NCBI GenBank assembly: GCA_016793805.1
Contig: JAEUIZ010000008.1
Coordinates: forward strand, 1-35,045
Source: Phycisphaerae bacterium
Lineage (GTDB): Bacteria; Planctomycetota; Phycisphaerae; Phycisphaerales; UBA1924
Direction of reading: 5' to 3'
Length of the DNA: 35,045 nucleotides
Positions 14,804-24,586 of the stretch are shown one piece after another (positions within the stretch are counted from its first letter, which is position 1; each line of letters starts with the position of its first letter). Position numbers and translations under genes: made by a program. A model generated the notes under the pieces. It was not told the DNA's origin. It ran no database searches and was given only the letters and a program-made list of their open reading frames with translations.

Positions 14804-16933
14804 ATGCCTGACGCGATGCTGTTTTCGAGCCCCACGAACGCGGGCGCGGGAGTTGCGCATGCGCCGAGCGGGGCGGGCGCGTCCTTCGGGCATTACACGA
14901 ACACGCGCGAGAGCGGTATCCCGTGGCTTGAGCGCGTGCCGGGGCACTGGACGGTGCGGCGGCTCAAGACCTGTCTAGCGCGGAACGACGGCGGCGTGTG
15001 GGGCGAGGACTTCGACCCGGACGGCACGATCGTGCTGCGCTCGACCGAACAGACCGTCGGCGGCGACTGGAAGATCGAAGATCCGGCGCGCCGTGCGTTG
15101 TCGGCATCCGAGCGTGCCGCCGCGTTGCTCGCCCAGGGCGATCTGGTCATCACCAAGTCGAGCGGCAGCGAGTTCCATATTGGCAAGACCTCCATCGTGA
15201 CCGCCGAGGTCGCCGCGCTGGGCTGCTGCTTCTCGAACTTCATGCAACGCCTGCGGTGCGGCCGCCTGACCGCGCCGCGCTTCGCGTACTACATCCTGAA
15301 CTCGCCGATCGGCCGGGAGCAGATGGTCTACGGCTCGAACACCAGCACGGGGCTGGCCAATCTCAACGGCGGCGTGATTGGCAACATCATCGCCGCGTGG
15401 CCCCCTCTCCCCGAGCAGGAGGCGATCGCGGCGTGGCTGGACGAGCGGACGCGGCGGATCGACGAACTGGTCGGGGCCAAGCGGCGGCTGATCGACCTGC
15501 TCGCCGAGCAACGCACGGCCCTCATCACCCACGCCGTCACCAAGGGCCTCAACCCCCACGCGCCCATGAAGCCCTCCGGCATCGACTGGCTCGGCGATGT
15601 GCCGGGCCATTGGGAAGTGAAGCGGCTGCGGCACCTTGTTTCGCGGATCGAGCAAGGCTGGAGCCCCGAGGCCGACCAGCGCGAAGCAAATGACGATGAG
15701 TGGGCCGTCATGCGCGCCGGGTGCGCCAACGGTGGGAGTTTCGACGAGACGGACAACAAGGCCTTACCGGCGGGCGTGCTGCCTGATCCCTCCCTGGAAA
15801 TTCGCCCCGGCGACCTTCTGATGTCGCGCGCATGTGGATCGACCGACCTCGTCGGATCGGTCGCGCTGGTTCGCGCTTGCCGTCGGAAGCTGCTCTTGTG
15901 CGACAAGTTGTTCCGGTTGCGCTACCGCAGGAAACTTGTCACGCCGGAGTTCCTGGCGATGGCTCTTGGATCGCGTCTTGTGCGGTTCCAACTGGAACGG
16001 GACCTGAGCGGAGCGGAAGGCCTGGCCCGCAACATCGCGCAGAGTGCGATCAAGGAACTCGTCGTGCTCGTGCCGTCGGTAGATGAGCAACGTGCCATCG
16101 TCGCCCACCTCGACGCCGCGTGCGCCAGGTTCGACGCACTCACCGCTGCCGCCGAGGCCGCGACCACGCGGCTCACCGAGTACCGGCAAGCCCTCATCTC
16201 CGCCGCCGTGACGGGGAAGATCAGAGTCTGCGGCACGGCGAGCGTCGCCTCATCCGAAGCGGCGCCCGTGGGCGAGGCCGCCATCGCCGGGCGGATCAAC
16301 GGCGCGACGACCGGCACCACTCGCACCGCGAACAAGCACTTCCAACGCGCCGTGCTCGCCGCCGAGATCATCGCGCGCATCGGTCAGCAACAGACGTTCG
16401 GGCGGGTGAAGTTGCAGAAGGCCCTGATCCTCGCCGAGGGGCACCTCCAGTTGGCGGAGATCGAGAGCCAGCCGGTGCGGGCCGCCGCGGGGCCGTTCGA
16501 CAATGCGATGATGAGGTCGGTCCAGTCGCAACTCCAGAAATCGCAGTGGTACGAGTATCGCAAGGATGGGAAGCCACTGAAGTTCGTGCCGCTGGCCAAG
16601 GCGGGCGGGCACAAGGCGTACTTCGACCGGTATTGGGGAGCGAAGGAGGCGGGGTTCGCCGCGCTGATGGGCCTGCTGGCGAAGCTCGACACGCGGCGCT
16701 CGGAGATCGTGGCGACGCTGTACTCGGCCTGGAACGACATCCTGATTGACAAGAAGCCGGTGACGGACGAAGCGCTCGTCGCCGAGGTGCTGACGAGATG
16801 GGACCCGGCGAAGACGGCGATCCCGCAGGCGAAGTGGCGGGCGGCGTTGCCGTGGATGCGCGGGCAGGGGCTGGTGCCGACGGGGTACGGGGCGCACACA
16901 CGCTTGGCCAGCCGCGATCGGAGCAAGGAGTAA
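14804..16933 (+). CDS. hsdS: Type I specificity subunit HsdS with an extra C-terminal domain
   Basis: HsdS recognises the split target sequence for the complex. Two target-recognition halves are visible, each opening with an SGI.WL..VPGHW motif (residues ~37 and ~261), and each ends in a coiled spacer (PLPEQEAIAAWLDERTRRIDEL; VDEQRAIVAHLDAACARFDAL). A normal HsdS would end near residue 470 (AAVTGKI). Here a further ~235 residues follow, including FGRVKLQKALILAEGHLQLAE, AGPFDNAMM and AGGHKAYFDRYW. This tail recalls Panacea/DUF4065-like domains, as recollection only. ATG 14804 is chosen for its GGAGGG ribosome binding site. The helicase gene starts 3 bp after the stop. Confidence 0.9.
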   Translation: MPDAMLFSSPTNAGAGVAHAPSGAGASFGHYTNTRESGIPWLERVPGHWTVRRLKTCLARNDGGVWGEDFDPDGTIVLRSTEQTVGGDWKIEDPARRALSASERAAALLAQGDLVITKSSGSEFHIGKTSIVTAEVAALGCCFSNFMQRLRCGRLTAPRFAYYILNSPIGREQMVYGSNTSTGLANLNGGVIGNIIAAWPPLPEQEAIAAWLDERTRRIDELVGAKRRLIDLLAEQRTALITHAVTKGLNPHAPMKPSGIDWLGDVPGHWEVKRLRHLVSRIEQGWSPEADQREANDDEWAVMRAGCANGGSFDETDNKALPAGVLPDPSLEIRPGDLLMSRACGSTDLVGSVALVRACRRKLLLCDKLFRLRYRRKLVTPEFLAMALGSRLVRFQLERDLSGAEGLARNIAQSAIKELVVLVPSVDEQRAIVAHLDAACARFDALTAAAEAATTRLTEYRQALISAAVTGKIRVCGTASVASSEAAPVGEAAIAGRINGATTGTTRTANKHFQRAVLAAEIIARIGQQQTFGRVKLQKALILAEGHLQLAEIESQPVRAAAGPFDNAMMRSVQSQLQKSQWYEYRKDGKPLKFVPLAKAGGHKAYFDRYWGAKEAGFAALMGLLAKLDTRRSEIVATLYSAWNDILIDKKPVTDEALVAEVLTRWDPAKTAIPQAKWRAALPWMRGQGLVPTGYGAHTRLASRDRSKE

Positions 16934-16936
16934 CGC

Positions 16937-19048
16937 ATGAACCTCGCCGCCAAGCTCGATGTCATCTACGGAAGCACGGGCCTATCTCCGGCGCTGCTGG
17001 CGACGATCGTTCGGAGTCTTGAGCAGGCCAACATCGAGGGCACGTTCTACATCGGCTACCCGGTGATGGCATCGGCGGATTCGAACACGACGATTGATGC
17101 TTTGCTCGTCGCGCCGAAGCCCGGCCTGGTGGCGTTTCACTTCGTGCAGAAGGGCGAGGACTACAAGGCGGTGCAGGACAAGCTGTACTACGTGCTCGAA
17201 TCGAACTTGGGTCGGCACGAGTCACTGCGTCGGGGGCGTTCCCTCGGCGTCGCCGTCAACGTGCTGTCCGTGTTCCCTGAGGGCGAGGTTCCAGCGCCGG
17301 CAGATGCCGCGTATCCCGCTGCGTCTCCTTCCACGCTCGTGGCCGCGCTTGGTGGCATGAAGCCACTCGACGACGCCACACTTTTCCGCAGCGTATCGGC
17401 CGCGATCCAGCGCGTGACCACCATCAAGCCGGTCAAGAAGCGGCAGAACATCGTGAAGGCTGGATCAAAGGGCGCGATCCTGCGGTCGATCGAGAAGGAG
17501 ATCGCCAATCTGGACCGCTGGCAAAAGTCCGCCGCGATCGAGACGCCGGAGGGCCTGCAGCGAATTCGCGGCCTGGCGGGTTCGGGCAAGACCGTAGTGC
17601 TCGCGCTAAAGGCGGCGTACCTGCACACACAGCACCCCGACTGGCAGATCGCGGTCACCTTCCACACGCGGTCGTTGTATCAGCAGTTCAAGGACCTGAT
17701 CGAGCGCTTCACGCTTGAGCATCTCGGGGACAAGCCGGACTGGGAGAAGCTGCGCATCGTCCACTCGTGGGGAAGTTCAGCAACGGACGGCATGTACTCA
17801 CTCGCGTGCGCCGCGGCGAACATGATCCCGACGAACTACCTGAGCGCGAAGTCGCGGTTCGGTGTGATGCGGGCCTTCGAAGGGGTGTGCGACGAGCTGG
17901 CGGCGGCAATGAAGGGGCGAGAGTTTGGGCTGTTCGACGCGGTCCTCATCGACGAGGCGCAGGACCTGCCCCGATCCTTCTTCCGCATTATCGACGCCAT
18001 CACCAAGCCCCCGAAGCGAATCGTCTGGGCCTACGACGAGCTCCAGAATTTGTCTGATGCGGGTATGGCATCGACGGCAGAGCTGTTCGGCCGTGACGTC
18101 CAGCTCACGAACACGCCCGGCGCTCCCCAGCAGGACATCATCCTGCCCGTGTGCTACCGGAATACGCCGTGGGCCCTGACGCTTGCCCACGCGCTGGGCT
18201 TCGGGCTGTCCCGCGAACGCGGAATGGTGCAGCACTTTGATGAACCCAGCCTTTGGCTGGACATTGGGTACATGGTCGAGAAGGGGCCGTTGGACTACGG
18301 GCAGGACGTTCTGTTGGCGCGCGGCCCGCGGTCATACCCCACATTCTTCGAAGCGCTGCTGACACCCGCAGACGCGGTGCAATCGCAGGGCTTCAACACG
18401 AAGGAGGAGCAGTACGCCTGGATCGCGGACCAGGTGGCGAAGAACCTCAAGGACGACGAGCTCGACGCAGATGACATTCTGATCGTCCTGCCGGAGCCGA
18501 TCACTCAACGTGACGAGTACTACTCCCTTCGCCGGCACCTCGACAGCCGGAACATCCCGTCATCGCTGGCCGGCGTAACGAACGACCGCGATCAGTTCTC
18601 TCAGTCGGGGATCGTCACGGTGTCCGGCATCTACCGCGCGAAAGGCAACGAGGCGCCGATGGTCTACATCGCCAATTCAGACTTCTGCGTGGTCGGACAC
18701 GAACTGATTCGGCTGCGAAACATCCTGTTCACAGCAATCACCAGGTCGCGTGCCTGGGTACGGCTCTGCGGCACGGGCCTCAGCATGGCGACGCTGCAGA
18801 AGGAGATCGACGCGGTTGTGAACTCCGGCTACAAGCTGGCGTTTCGCATCCCGACTCAGGAGCAACTGGCGGCGATGCGTCGTATCAACCGCGACCGCAC
18901 CGCTGAAGAGAAGAGTCAGATCCGCAAGGCGGAGAAGAGTCTGGAGGAGGTTCTCGACCTCGTGAAGCGCGGTGTGATCTCTCCGGATGCGATGCCGCAA
19001 CTCAAGGAAATCCTGAAGGCGATGCAGGACAAGGGAGGTAAAGCGTGA
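16937..19048 (+). CDS. UvrD-like superfamily 1 helicase, possibly with a degenerate N-terminal nuclease-like domain
   Basis: A 703-residue protein inside the type I operon. Helicase motifs are GLAGSGKT (Walker A, ~212-219), LIDEAQDLP (motif II, ~336-344), a motif V-like SGIYRAKGNEAP, and FTAITRSRAW (motif VI). The ~200-residue N-terminal part includes TIDALLVAPKPGLVAFHFVQK, arranged like a NERD/PD-(D/E)XK core but with the acidic residue of the ExK strand apparently replaced. If that alignment is right, the nuclease would be inactive. The helicase end overlaps the next gene as GTGA, so the two probably form a pair. Not a standard type I subunit: HsdR carries its own motor. Likely role is an accessory defence ATPase (inference). 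Confidence 0.82.
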   Translation: MNLAAKLDVIYGSTGLSPALLATIVRSLEQANIEGTFYIGYPVMASADSNTTIDALLVAPKPGLVAFHFVQKGEDYKAVQDKLYYVLESNLGRHESLRRGRSLGVAVNVLSVFPEGEVPAPADAAYPAASPSTLVAALGGMKPLDDATLFRSVSAAIQRVTTIKPVKKRQNIVKAGSKGAILRSIEKEIANLDRWQKSAAIETPEGLQRIRGLAGSGKTVVLALKAAYLHTQHPDWQIAVTFHTRSLYQQFKDLIERFTLEHLGDKPDWEKLRIVHSWGSSATDGMYSLACAAANMIPTNYLSAKSRFGVMRAFEGVCDELAAAMKGREFGLFDAVLIDEAQDLPRSFFRIIDAITKPPKRIVWAYDELQNLSDAGMASTAELFGRDVQLTNTPGAPQQDIILPVCYRNTPWALTLAHALGFGLSRERGMVQHFDEPSLWLDIGYMVEKGPLDYGQDVLLARGPRSYPTFFEALLTPADAVQSQGFNTKEEQYAWIADQVAKNLKDDELDADDILIVLPEPITQRDEYYSLRRHLDSRNIPSSLAGVTNDRDQFSQSGIVTVSGIYRAKGNEAPMVYIANSDFCVVGHELIRLRNILFTAITRSRAWVRLCGTGLSMATLQKEIDAVVNSGYKLAFRIPTQEQLAAMRRINRDRTAEEKSQIRKAEKSLEEVLDLVKRGVISPDAMPQLKEILKAMQDKGGKA

Positions 19049-19737
19049 ACTCCCGCCAGGTCGCCACCATGATTGCAAGCACCTGCCAGGACTTGCGGAG
19101 CCTGGGATTGGTGACGTTCGACAATTCTCCCTGTGAACGGCAGGAGGGGGCGTTTCATCGCGTGGCGTGGCCGACGGCCGGCACCAGTGCCGCTCGCGCG
19201 CTCGCGTTCGGTTCCTTGGAGCAGTATCTATCCCTGATCCGGGAGGGAGCATTTACCTGCCTTCTCACTGACTATTCGGTCCTGCAAGCCAGCTACGACT
19301 GTGACGGCACGAATGTGGTGGCGCACAGTCTGCTCTATTGGCCGGCGCCCATCGCCATCCAAGAGCCTGTGGACGATCTTGGCGACCTGTGTGCCGCCGT
19401 CGCGCTCTGCATGGAATCGCCGGCAAAGGCGTCACCGCTCTGCGAACTGTATCTGCGGTCGCCGATGCGGTTCGACTTTGATCCGGATCGGGCGAGCGAG
19501 GAGCATCCGGAAGTCCACCTTCACACGCAGTTTGACGACACACGCATCCACGTCGACCGACCGATGTCGTTCACGACGTTCGTGAAGATGGTGTTCAAGA
19601 CGTTCTATAGAGAAGTTTGGAACTCGTGTCCCGACCTGGCACGCCTGCATGAGCAGCGGGTACCGCTGGTGAAGGACGAGTTCGCGCCGGTCGCCCATTC
19701 CCTGTGTCTCTCGTGGTCGGCGGGGCGCGACGAGTGA
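19045..19737 (+). CDS. DUF2290-like protein, partner of the helicase
   Basis: The 230-residue product starts at GTG 19045, overlapping the helicase stop. The segment LRSPMRFDFDPDRASEEHPEVHLHTQFDDTRI is written here only by its key parts: LRSPMRFDFDP, then HPEVHLH, then the helix FVKMVFKTFYREVW. This layout fits my memory of DUF2290, a family of unknown function often beside a helicase gene in restriction loci. No catalytic motif is evident. Translational coupling to the helicase indicates a joint function. Confidence in the family name is moderate. Confidence 0.65.
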   Translation: MNSRQVATMIASTCQDLRSLGLVTFDNSPCERQEGAFHRVAWPTAGTSAARALAFGSLEQYLSLIREGAFTCLLTDYSVLQASYDCDGTNVVAHSLLYWPAPIAIQEPVDDLGDLCAAVALCMESPAKASPLCELYLRSPMRFDFDPDRASEEHPEVHLHTQFDDTRIHVDRPMSFTTFVKMVFKTFYREVWNSCPDLARLHEQRVPLVKDEFAPVAHSLCLSWSAGRDE

Positions 19738-19746
19738 GGGCTCCCA

Positions 19747-21435
19747 ATGTCAGCGATGAAGATTCACGGCAGCGAGTACACGATCAACAAGGTCTTCAGC
19801 GATGATTTCGCCTTCGAGATCCCGCACTACCAGCGGCCGTACTCATGGACGATTGAGCACGCCAGCGAGTTGTTGAGCGACCTGCTCGCCACGCTCGGCA
19901 ACGGTGATGATCCGATCGAGGAGGTGGCACCCTACTTCCTTGGCTGCATCGTGCTGATCAAGCCCGACGGCACCGTGGACTCAAAGGTCGTGGACGGGCA
20001 GCAACGCCTCACCACCCTCACCATCCTGATGGCGGCGCTGCGCGAGGCAATTGAGGACAAATCAGCCGCGGACGACCTGACCCAGTTCCTCTACGCGAAG
20101 GGGAACAGAATGCTCGGGACCAGCGATCGGTATCGGTTGCTGGTCCGCGATCGGGACCGGGAGTTCTTCCAGAAGTATGTGCAGCAGAACGGTGGCCTCG
20201 TCCGCCTCGCCAAAGTAGATCCGAAGCAGCTGGAGAGCACGAGCCAACTGAACACATGGGGCAACGGCGTGCTCCTGCTCGCGAAGGTCAAGCAGCTGCC
20301 GGATGCCACGCGCCAGCGCCTGGCGATGTTCCTGCTCACGCGCTGCGTGCTCGTCGTCGTGTCGTCGCCCGATCTGGATTCCGCCTACCGCATCTTCTCC
20401 ATCCTCAACAACCGCGGCCTCGATCTGTCGCACACCGACATCCTGAAGGCCGAGATCATCGGCAACGTCCCCGAAGCCGAGAGCGAGGAGTATTCCGAGA
20501 AGTGGGAAGACGCCGAGAACGATCTCGGCGTCGAGGACTTCAAGGAGCTGTTTGCGCACATCCGCATGATCTACCGAAAGCAGAAGATGCGGGAGACCGT
20601 GCTCAAGGAGTTCCGGGAGTTCGTGCTGCCGGCGCACAAGGCGAAAGCCCTCATCGACGAGGTCATCATCCCCTTCTCCCAGTCATTCGCGGAGATCAAG
20701 CGGGCGAACTACGAGAGCACCAGCAAGGCGGAGGAGATCAACGGCCTGTTCGGGTGGCTCAACCAAATCGACAACTTCGACTGGATGCCGCCGGCGATTC
20801 GGTACCTCACCGATCACCACGACGAGCCCGCCGCGTTGCTGAAGTTCTTCACGCACCTGGAACGTCTGGCGGCGGCGATGATGGTCCTACGCGTGGACAT
20901 CACCAAGCGCATCGAGCGGTATGGCAAGCTCCTGACATGGATGGCCGACAAGGACCCCTATGCGGCTGATTCACCGTTGTTGTTGACGGAGGACGAACGG
21001 AAGCGCACGGTCGCGGCGCTCGACGGCCCGATCTACACCCTGAAGAGCGTCCCGAACTACGTGCTTCTGCGATTGGATGCCCTGCTCTCCGAAGGCGAGG
21101 CCTCCTACGACCACAAGATCATCTCGATCGAGCACGTCCTACCGCAGTCCCCTGAGGAGGACAGCGACTGGGCGATGAACTTCCCCGATGACGAGGAGCG
21201 CGAGGCCTGGGTCCACCGCTTGGGCAACCTGGTCCTGTTGTCGCGCAAGAAGAACAGCTCGGCACGGAACTACGACTTCGAGAAGAAGAAGACCAAGTAC
21301 TTCACCACCGGCGGCAAGGCGTCGCCGTTCGCGCTGACCAGCCAGGTGATCCACGAAGAGGAGTGGACACCGGAGGTGCTCGAAGCCCGGCAGACGGATC
21401 TGCTCGGGAAGTTGAAGAAGCTCTGGTGGCTGTGA
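19747..21435 (+). CDS. GmrSD/BrxU-like DUF262-DUF1524 nuclease
   Basis: A 562-residue fusion. The N-terminal DUF262 domain shows IPHYQRPYSW (~26-35) and VVDGQQRLTTLTIL (~80-93), a ParB-like nucleotide-binding core. The C-terminal DUF1524 domain shows IEHVLPQ at ~460 and HRLGNLVLLSRKKNSSARN (~490-510), the His-Asn-His metal nuclease pattern. Family members such as GmrSD, BrxU and SspE cut modified DNA or respond to modification using NTP. Here it would complement the type I enzyme by attacking phages whose modified DNA resists HsdR (inference). GAGGG stands before the ATG; 9 bp separate it from the DUF2290-like gene. Confidence 0.88.
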   Translation: MSAMKIHGSEYTINKVFSDDFAFEIPHYQRPYSWTIEHASELLSDLLATLGNGDDPIEEVAPYFLGCIVLIKPDGTVDSKVVDGQQRLTTLTILMAALREAIEDKSAADDLTQFLYAKGNRMLGTSDRYRLLVRDRDREFFQKYVQQNGGLVRLAKVDPKQLESTSQLNTWGNGVLLLAKVKQLPDATRQRLAMFLLTRCVLVVVSSPDLDSAYRIFSILNNRGLDLSHTDILKAEIIGNVPEAESEEYSEKWEDAENDLGVEDFKELFAHIRMIYRKQKMRETVLKEFREFVLPAHKAKALIDEVIIPFSQSFAEIKRANYESTSKAEEINGLFGWLNQIDNFDWMPPAIRYLTDHHDEPAALLKFFTHLERLAAAMMVLRVDITKRIERYGKLLTWMADKDPYAADSPLLLTEDERKRTVAALDGPIYTLKSVPNYVLLRLDALLSEGEASYDHKIISIEHVLPQSPEEDSDWAMNFPDDEEREAWVHRLGNLVLLSRKKNSSARNYDFEKKKTKYFTTGGKASPFALTSQVIHEEEWTPEVLEARQTDLLGKLKKLWWL

Positions 21436-21461
21436 CTGACGTGCCTTGATGGAGAACGTGC

Positions 21462-24400
21462 ATGCCCGCTGATTACAAAGAGAAGGCCTTCGAGGCCGCC
21501 ATCGAGGACCACCTGCTCGCCAATGGCTACGCCAAGGGCGACAACCGTGACTATAACGCCGCGGCCGCACCGAATGGGTACGACCGCGCCCGCGGGCTGT
21601 TCCCCGGCGTGTTTGTTGGGTTCGTGAAGGCCACGCAACCGCAGGCATGGGCCGCGCTGGAGAAGCTGCACGGCGCATCCACCGGCGACGTCCTTATCGA
21701 CGCGCTCTGCAAGGCGATCGCGGGGAGCGATCGGGGTTCCCTTGAGATCATTCGGCACGGGTTCAAATGCTACGGGCGGCAGATCGATGTGGCGTTCTTC
21801 AAGCCGTCCAGCGGACTGAACCCCGAAACCCTGCGTCTATACGCGATGAACGTCCTGACGGTCACGCGTCAGGTCTACTACTCCGGCACCTGCGAGAAGA
21901 GCATCGATGTGGTCCTCGCGCTCAACGGCATGCCCATCGTCACCGCTGAGCTCAAGAACCAAATGAGCGGGCAGACGGCGGAGCACGCGAAGACCCAGTA
22001 CCGGCTGGATCGGGACGAGCGAGAGCTGCTCTTCGCGTTCAAGCAGCGGGCCCTGGTTCACTTCGCGGTCGATCCCGACGTGGTGTGGATGACGACGCGC
22101 CTGCGGGGGAAGGAGACCTTCTTCCTGCCATTCAACAAGGGCAACGGCACAGGCGCGGGAAACCCTGAAAACCCCGCCGGACACCGCACCTCGTACCTGT
22201 GGGAACAGACCTGGCAGCGGGATTCCCTGCTCGACATCATCGCCCGCTTCCTCCACCTGCAGGTGGAAGAGAAGCGATTCACGTCGGGGACAGCAGGGCG
22301 GAAGGTGCGAAAGGAGACGATGATCTTTCCGCGCTACCACCAGCTGGATGTCGTGCGGCGCATGGAGGCCGATGCCAAGGCGCTCGGCGCTGGTCACAAC
22401 TATCTGGTCCAGCACTCGGCTGGCAGCGGGAAGAGTAATTCCATCGGGTGGTTGGCCCATCGGCTGGCCAGCCTTCACGACGACAACGACCGGCGTGTGT
22501 TCGATTCCGTCATCGTCGTTACCGACCGCGTCGTTCTGGACCAGCAGCTCCAGGACACCATCTACCAGTTCGAGCACAAACACGGCGTGGTGCAGAAAAT
22601 CGACGAGAACTCCACGCAGCTGGCGGAGGCAATCAAGACCGGCGTGCCGATCATCATCACGACACTTCAGAAGTTCCCGTTCGTGACCGAGAAGGTTGCG
22701 GGGTTGCCGGATCGCCGATACGCCGTCATCGTGGATGAGGCGCACAGCAGCCAATCGGGAGAGACGGCGACCGAGCTTAAGGGCGTCCTCGCGGCCGATC
22801 ACATCAGGCAGGAGGCCAGAAAGCAGGCCGAGGCGCAGGGCATCAAGGAGGGTGAGGAGGGAGCCGACGCGGAGGAGGAGATCCTCCGCACGATGCTGAA
22901 GCGGGGCCGCCAGCCCAACATTTCATTCTTCGCGTTCACCGCCACGCCGAAGTACAAGACGCTGGAGGTGTTCGGGCGAATGGGCACCGACGGTCGACCG
23001 GCGCCATTCCACCTATACAGCATGCGGCAGGCGATCGAGGAGGGCTTCATCCTCGACGTGCTCCGGAACTACACGACGTACAAGACGTACTTCGGCCTCA
23101 TCAAGTCGATCGAGGACGATCCCAACGTGTCGAAGCGCAAGGCCGCGAAGGCGCTGGCCCGCTTCATGACGCTACACCCCCACAACCTGGAGCAGAAGAC
23201 CGAGATCATGGTCGAGCACTTCCGTGCGTCCACCCGGCACAAGATCGGCGGCAAAGCGAAGGCGATGGTCGTGACGGCGAGCCGGATGCATGCGGTGCGG
23301 TACAAACAGGCCTTTGACAAGTACATCAAGGACAACGGCTACACCGACGTCAAGACACTGGTCGCGTTCTCGGGCACCGTGGTGGACGACCTCGACCCGA
23401 ACAAGCACTACACCGAAGGCGGCATGAACGCGGGGATCGACGGCAAGGAACTGCCGGAGAAGTTCGCCACCGAGGAGTTCCAAATCCTGCTGGTTGCGGA
23501 AAAGTACCAGACGGGATTCGACCAGCCTCTGCTTCACACCATGTACGTGGACAAGCGGCTGGCGGGCATCCAGGCCGTGCAGACGTTGTCGCGGCTGAAC
23601 CGCACGCACGCCGGCAAGGACGACACGTTTGTGCTGGACTTCTACAACGAGCGCACGGAGATCCTCGAGGCGTTCAAGCCGTACTACGAGCAGCCGATCG
23701 TCGGGGAGCGGTCCGATCCGCAGCAGCTCTACACGTTGCAGGCGCGGCTTGCCGCGTTCGGCGTCTACCGCGCCGAGGAGGTTGAACAGTTCTGCGCCGT
23801 GTTCTTCCGAGGGAAGGCCAACCAGTCCCCCGCCGACCACGCGAAGATGAACGCGATTCTCGATCCGGCCGTTGAGCGCTTCAAAGCCCTGCGCGACGAC
23901 GTCCGCGCGACCATGCCCGAAAAGGAATGGCTGAAGGCGAAGGAGGAAGCACAGGAAGAGTTCCGCGGGCTGCTGTTCGCGTTCCGCGGCCTGTACGCAT
24001 TCCTGTCGCAGATCATTCCGTTCGGCGACAGCGACCTGGAGAAGCTCTACACATTCACGCGATTCCTGGCCGCGAAGCTGCCACGTCGCGCAGTCGGCCC
24101 GCAGTACAACTTCGACGACGAGGTCGCGCTCAAATACTACCGGCTCCAGAAGATCAGCGAGGGCTCCATCGTCTTGGAGCCAGGCGTCGGCGGCGAACTC
24201 AAGGGGCCGACCGCCGTCGGCACCGGCATGGTCGGCGACGAAGAGGTCGAGCTCTCCCAGTTGATCGACATCCTCAACGAACGGTTCGGCACCGACTTCA
24301 AGCCGGCCGATCAGCTCTTTCTGGATTCGGTTCGGGAGGACGCGGTCGCCAACGAGGCGCTTCGCCAGGCCGCGTCGGCCAACTCGATCGAGAACTTCAA

Positions 24401-24581
24401 GTACGTGTTCGGCAAGGCTCTCGAAGGCCTGTTTATCGATCGCATGGAGCAGAACGAGGAGATCTTCGCCCGGTTCATGAACGAGCCCAACTTCCAGCGG
24501 CTCGTGGAGGAGCACCTGCGCCGGCAGGTGTACGAGCAGATTCGGGCCGAGCAGCAAGATGGTGGGAAACCTGTCGGTTGA
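21462..24581 (+). CDS. hsdR: Type I restriction subunit HsdR
   Basis: At 1039 residues this is the normal length for an HsdR motor-nuclease. The N-terminal nuclease has DVVLALNGMPIVTAELKNQ (~148-166), giving the D..ExK-type site with Glu-Leu-Lys. Superfamily 2 motor motifs are SAGSGKS (Walker A, ~318-324), IVDEAH (motif II, ~422-427), FAFTATP (motif III) and the region YQTGFDQPLLHTMYVDK near ~683-700. The C-terminal ~200 residues should contact the HsdM/HsdS core. With HsdM and HsdS it translocates unmodified DNA and cleaves it. GGAG precedes the ATG. It is separated from hsdS by three accessory genes, which is unusual. Confidence 0.95.
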   Translation: MPADYKEKAFEAAIEDHLLANGYAKGDNRDYNAAAAPNGYDRARGLFPGVFVGFVKATQPQAWAALEKLHGASTGDVLIDALCKAIAGSDRGSLEIIRHGFKCYGRQIDVAFFKPSSGLNPETLRLYAMNVLTVTRQVYYSGTCEKSIDVVLALNGMPIVTAELKNQMSGQTAEHAKTQYRLDRDERELLFAFKQRALVHFAVDPDVVWMTTRLRGKETFFLPFNKGNGTGAGNPENPAGHRTSYLWEQTWQRDSLLDIIARFLHLQVEEKRFTSGTAGRKVRKETMIFPRYHQLDVVRRMEADAKALGAGHNYLVQHSAGSGKSNSIGWLAHRLASLHDDNDRRVFDSVIVVTDRVVLDQQLQDTIYQFEHKHGVVQKIDENSTQLAEAIKTGVPIIITTLQKFPFVTEKVAGLPDRRYAVIVDEAHSSQSGETATELKGVLAADHIRQEARKQAEAQGIKEGEEGADAEEEILRTMLKRGRQPNISFFAFTATPKYKTLEVFGRMGTDGRPAPFHLYSMRQAIEEGFILDVLRNYTTYKTYFGLIKSIEDDPNVSKRKAAKALARFMTLHPHNLEQKTEIMVEHFRASTRHKIGGKAKAMVVTASRMHAVRYKQAFDKYIKDNGYTDVKTLVAFSGTVVDDLDPNKHYTEGGMNAGIDGKELPEKFATEEFQILLVAEKYQTGFDQPLLHTMYVDKRLAGIQAVQTLSRLNRTHAGKDDTFVLDFYNERTEILEAFKPYYEQPIVGERSDPQQLYTLQARLAAFGVYRAEEVEQFCAVFFRGKANQSPADHAKMNAILDPAVERFKALRDDVRATMPEKEWLKAKEEAQEEFRGLLFAFRGLYAFLSQIIPFGDSDLEKLYTFTRFLAAKLPRRAVGPQYNFDDEVALKYYRLQKISEGSIVLEPGVGGELKGPTAVGTGMVGDEEVELSQLIDILNERFGTDFKPADQLFLDSVREDAVANEALRQAASANSIENFKYVFGKALEGLFIDRMEQNEEIFARFMNEPNFQRLVEEHLRRQVYEQIRAEQQDGGKPVG

Positions 24582-24586
24582 GATGT

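Noticed and set aside
14449..14811. 120-codon frame between hsdM and hsdS
   Set aside because: Composition is almost only Arg, Ala, Pro and Gly and it follows hairpin repeats; no ribosome binding site. Treated as spacer.
12239..14947. 902-codon minus-strand open frame antisense to hsdM
   Set aside because: hsdM on the plus strand has both methyltransferase motifs; the antisense product is low-complexity with no recognisable domain.
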